A stretch of DNA of 64,000 nucleotides. Origin: Citrobacter telavivensis (GTDB taxonomy: Bacteria; Pseudomonadota; Gammaproteobacteria; Enterobacterales; Enterobacteriaceae). The position numbers were made by a program, and so were the translations under genes. Below the pieces are notes generated by a model. The model saw only the letters and a list, made by a program, of their open reading frames with translations. It had not been told where the DNA came from and made no database searches. The stretch covers positions 4,154,001 to 4,218,000 of the forward strand of contig CP045205.1 in assembly GCA_009363175.1 (NCBI GenBank), in the 5' to 3' direction. Every line of letters begins with the position of its first letter. Within the stretch, counting starts at the first letter, position 1. This document shows, piece after piece, positions 61,534 to 64,000 of the stretch.

Positions 61534-62274
61534 ATGTCAATAGACTGGAACTGGGGCATTTTTTTACAACAAGCCCCATTCGGCAACACCACCTATCTCG
61601 GCTGGCTCTGGAGCGGCTTTCAGGTCACCGTCGCCTTATCCATCACCGCCTGGATCATTGCCTTCCTGGTCGGTTCTTTGTTCGGCATTTTACGCACCGT
61701 CCCGAATCGCTTCCTTTCCGGGCTCGGCACCCTTTATGTAGAACTGTTCCGCAACGTTCCGCTGATCGTCCAGTTCTTCACCTGGTACCTGGTCGTGCCT
61801 GAACTGCTGCCGGAAAATCTTGGTATGTGGTTTAAAGCGGAACTGGATCCCAACATTCAGTTCTTCGTCTCTTCCATGCTCTGTCTGGGGCTTTTCACCG
61901 CAGCACGCGTCTGCGAACAGGTTCGCGCCGCCATTCAGTCACTGCCACGCGGCCAGAAAAACGCGGCACTGGCGATGGGGCTGACCCTGCCGCAGGCATA
62001 TCGCTACGTGCTGTTGCCTAACGCCTATCGCGTGATCGTCCCGCCGATGACCTCTGAGATGATGAACCTGGTGAAAAACTCCGCCATCGCCTCCACCATC
62101 GGTCTGGTCGATATGGCAGCGCAAGCCGGTAAGCTGCTGGATTACTCGGCGCATGCCTGGGAATCGTTTACCGCCATCACCGTGGCGTACGTGTTGATTA
62201 ATGCCTTCATCATGCTGGTGATGAGTGTGGTGGAACGTAAAATCCGCCTGCCTGGCAATCTGGGAGGCAAATAA
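61534..62274 (+). CDS. gltJ: glutamate/aspartate ABC transporter permease GltJ
   Basis: The 246-aa inner membrane permease is of the His/Glu/Gln family with about five helices. The EAA-loop motif SLPRGQKNAALAMGLTLPQAYRYVLLPNA docks GltL. It pairs with GltK as a heterodimer. TTTTCGGAGTAGATGT precedes the ATG, so the ribosome site directly follows the SroC terminator. The stop overlaps the gltK ATG by one base (TAATG). Confidence 0.97.
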   Translation: MSIDWNWGIFLQQAPFGNTTYLGWLWSGFQVTVALSITAWIIAFLVGSLFGILRTVPNRFLSGLGTLYVELFRNVPLIVQFFTWYLVVPELLPENLGMWFKAELDPNIQFFVSSMLCLGLFTAARVCEQVRAAIQSLPRGQKNAALAMGLTLPQAYRYVLLPNAYRVIVPPMTSEMMNLVKNSAIASTIGLVDMAAQAGKLLDYSAHAWESFTAITVAYVLINAFIMLVMSVVERKIRLPGNLGGK

Positions 62275-62948
62275 TGTACGAGTTCGACTGGAGTTCTATT
62301 GTCCCTTCCCTGCCGTATCTGCTGGACGGGCTGCTCATCACGCTGAAGATTACCCTGACAGCGGTGGTCATCGGTATTGTCTGGGGAACGTTGCTTGCGG
62401 TCATGCGCCTTTCCAGCTTCGCGCCTGTCGCCTGGTTTGCTAAAGCGTACGTTAACGTTTTCCGCTCCATCCCGCTGGTGATGGTACTGCTGTGGTTCTA
62501 CCTGATCGTACCGGGATTACTGCAGGACGTTCTGGGGCTGTCACCGAAAACCGATATTCGCCTGATTTCGGCGATGGTCGCCTTTTCGATGTTTGAAGCC
62601 GCTTATTACTCCGAGATTATCCGTGCGGGTATCCAGAGCATTTCCCGCGGACAATCAAGCGCGGCGCTGGCGCTGGGCATGACCCACTGGCAGTCAATGA
62701 AGCTCATCATTCTGCCGCAGGCGTTTCGCGCGATGGTACCGCTGCTGCTTACACAGGGCATCGTTCTGTTCCAGGATACCTCCCTGGTGTACGTCTTAAG
62801 CCTCGCGGATTTCTTCCGTACCGCTTCTACTATTGGCGAGCGTGATGGTACACAGGTCGAAATGATCCTGTTTGCCGGGGCCGTCTACTTTGTTATCAGC
62901 CTGAGCGCGTCGTTGTTGGTCAGCTATTTGAAGAAAAGGACAGTTTAA
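62274..62948 (+). CDS. gltK: glutamate/aspartate ABC transporter permease GltK
   Basis: The 224-aa permease partner of GltJ has the EAA motif SISRGQSSAALALGMTHWQSMKLIILPQA and about five helices starting YLLDGLLITLKITLTAVVIG. Length equals K-12. The stop shares a base with the gltL ATG (TAATG), supporting coupled production of the transporter parts. Confidence 0.97.
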   Translation: MYEFDWSSIVPSLPYLLDGLLITLKITLTAVVIGIVWGTLLAVMRLSSFAPVAWFAKAYVNVFRSIPLVMVLLWFYLIVPGLLQDVLGLSPKTDIRLISAMVAFSMFEAAYYSEIIRAGIQSISRGQSSAALALGMTHWQSMKLIILPQAFRAMVPLLLTQGIVLFQDTSLVYVLSLADFFRTASTIGERDGTQVEMILFAGAVYFVISLSASLLVSYLKKRTV

Positions 62949-63673
62949 TGATTACCCTGAAAAATGTTTCTAAATGGTATGGTCACTTTCAGGTGCTGAC
63001 CGACTGCTCCACGGAAGTGAAAAAAGGGGAAGTGGTGGTGGTCTGCGGCCCGTCGGGTTCCGGAAAATCCACGCTGATCAAAACCGTTAACGGTCTGGAG
63101 CCGGTACAAAAAGGTGAAATCACCGTAAACGGCATTATGGTCAATGACAAAAAAACCGATCTGGCGAAGTTACGTTCTCGCGTCGGGATGGTGTTCCAGC
63201 ACTTTGAGCTGTTCCCGCATCTGTCGATTATCGAAAACCTGACTCTGGCGCAGGTGAAAGTGCTGAAGCGTGATAAAGCCCCGGCGCGCGAAAAAGCGCA
63301 GAAGTTGTTGGAGCGCGTGGGCCTTGCCGCGCATGCCAATAAGTATCCGGCCCAACTTTCCGGTGGCCAGCAGCAGCGTGTGGCGATAGCCCGCGCGCTA
63401 TGTATGGATCCTATCGCCATGCTGTTCGATGAACCCACCTCCGCGCTCGATCCGGAAATGATCAACGAAGTACTGGACGTCATGGTTGAACTGGCCAATG
63501 AAGGGATGACCATGATGGTGGTGACCCATGAAATGGGCTTTGCGCGCAAAGTGGCGAACCGGGTGATCTTTATGGACGAGGGGAAAATCGTTGAGGACTC
63601 GCCGAAAGAGGAGTTCTTCGCCAACCCGAAATCCGAACGTGCAAAAGACTTCCTTGCCAAAATCCTGCATTAA
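62948..63673 (+). CDS. gltL: glutamate/aspartate ABC transporter ATPase GltL
   Basis: The 241-aa ATPase energises Glu/Asp import. Walker A CGPSGSGKSTLIKT, Q-loop MVFQHFELFPH, signature LSGGQQQRVAIARAL, Walker B AMLFDEPTSALDPE and the H-loop VVTHEMGFA are all intact. Length equals K-12. It is last in gltIJKL, followed by a GC hairpin. Confidence 0.98.
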   Translation: MITLKNVSKWYGHFQVLTDCSTEVKKGEVVVVCGPSGSGKSTLIKTVNGLEPVQKGEITVNGIMVNDKKTDLAKLRSRVGMVFQHFELFPHLSIIENLTLAQVKVLKRDKAPAREKAQKLLERVGLAAHANKYPAQLSGGQQQRVAIARALCMDPIAMLFDEPTSALDPEMINEVLDVMVELANEGMTMMVVTHEMGFARKVANRVIFMDEGKIVEDSPKEEFFANPKSERAKDFLAKILH

Positions 63674-63680
63674 CTTTTCC

Positions 63681-63704
63681 GGCGCGCATGTCAGAATGCG
63701 CGCC
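63681..63704 (+). terminator. Possible terminator after gltL
   Basis: GGCGCGCAT-GTCAGA-ATGCGCGCC is a perfect stem, but only ATTTCAC follows, so termination may be weak or Rho-assisted. Confidence 0.55.
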
Positions 63705-63789
63705 ATTTCACGCTTTCTTGTCTCGCTCCTCGAATCATTTTCATCCCGGCGTTACCCTTGCCGCAAAGTAGCATTCATAAGGAGCAACA

Positions 63790-64000
63790 ATGGCACTGCC
63801 AATTCTATTAGATTGCGACCCGGGTCATGATGACGCTATCGCAATTGTTCTCGCCCTCGCCTCACCGGAACTTGACGTTAAAGCCATCACCTCATCCGCA
63901 GGTAACCAGACACCCGATAAAACGCTGCGTAACGTATTACGGATGCTGACGTTACTGAACCGCATAGACATTCCGGTAGCGGGCGGCGCAGTGAAACCCT
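63790..64000 (+). CDS. rihA: pyrimidine-specific ribonucleoside hydrolase, N-terminal part
   Basis: The first 70 codons are visible; the gene runs off the right edge. The nucleoside hydrolase signature DCDPGHDDAIAIVLA provides the Ca2+-binding Asp cluster. It hydrolyses cytidine and uridine to base and ribose. AAGGAGCAACA precedes the ATG. Its place after gltL is as in K-12, which supports rihA over rihB or rihC. Confidence 0.94.
   Translation, partial: MALPILLDCDPGHDDAIAIVLALASPELDVKAITSSAGNQTPDKTLRNVLRMLTLLNRIDIPVAGGAVKP

Overview
The window is chromosomal core DNA of an enterobacterium close to Escherichia, Salmonella and Citrobacter. Nearly every protein matches its E. coli K-12 counterpart in length and motifs. 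The order sucA-sdhBADC/gltA ... kdp ... speF-potE ... pgm-seqA ... fur ... chiPQ-glnS ... nagE/nagBACD-asnB-tRNAs-ubiF-miaB ... lnt-gltIJKL-rihA is the E. coli order read in the reverse direction. Genes absent from K-12 are a pyrrolidone-carboxylate peptidase with a DUF979/DUF969 membrane pair, and a Salmonella-type tcuRABC tricarballylate locus. K-12 genes absent here are the ybgDQPO fimbrial cluster, dtpD and rhsC. This mix fits Citrobacter or a near relative best. The genus call is inference from remembered gene content, not from a search.

Layout: 1-5.9 kb holds TCA cycle genes (sucA start, sdhBADC, divergent gltA). 6-16.4 kb holds abrB, nei, a 5-oxoproline salvage operon (ybgI-pxpB-pxpC-pxpA-DUF969-DUF979-pcp), phr, ybgA and ybfA. 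16.7-24.5 kb is kdpFABCDE, K+ uptake with its two-component system. 24.8-28.7 kb is the ornithine-sensing leader speFL with speF-potE. 28.9-34.6 kb holds a small secreted NTF2-like protein, seqA-pgm, ybfF, LexA-controlled ybfE, fldA and fur. 34.7-39.6 kb is tcuRABC. 39.6-50.1 kb is the amino-sugar block chiPQ, glnS, nagE and nagBACD. 50.3-53 kb is asnB and seven tRNA genes. 53-60 kb is ubiF, miaB, ybeZ, ybeY, ybeX and lnt. 60-64 kb is the glutamate/aspartate ABC transporter gltIJKL with the sRNA SroC, then the start of rihA.

Regulation is readable in many places: a LexA box at ybfE, a Fur box at fur, NagC operator pairs at nagE/nagB and at chiP, a ChiX pairing site in the chiP leader, a KdpE box at kdpF, an excellent sigma-54 promoter and an NtrC-type palindrome before gltI, a GC-rich stringent-type promoter before the tRNAs, and several REP elements and terminators.

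No CRISPR array, prophage, IS element or clearly new defence system was found. The points most worth a second look are the expanded pyroglutamate operon, the apparent one-base loss that breaks the fur leader peptide uof, a perfect 20-bp direct repeat flanking the kdp control region, and enhancer-like NtrC sites downstream of the gltI sigma-54 promoter.
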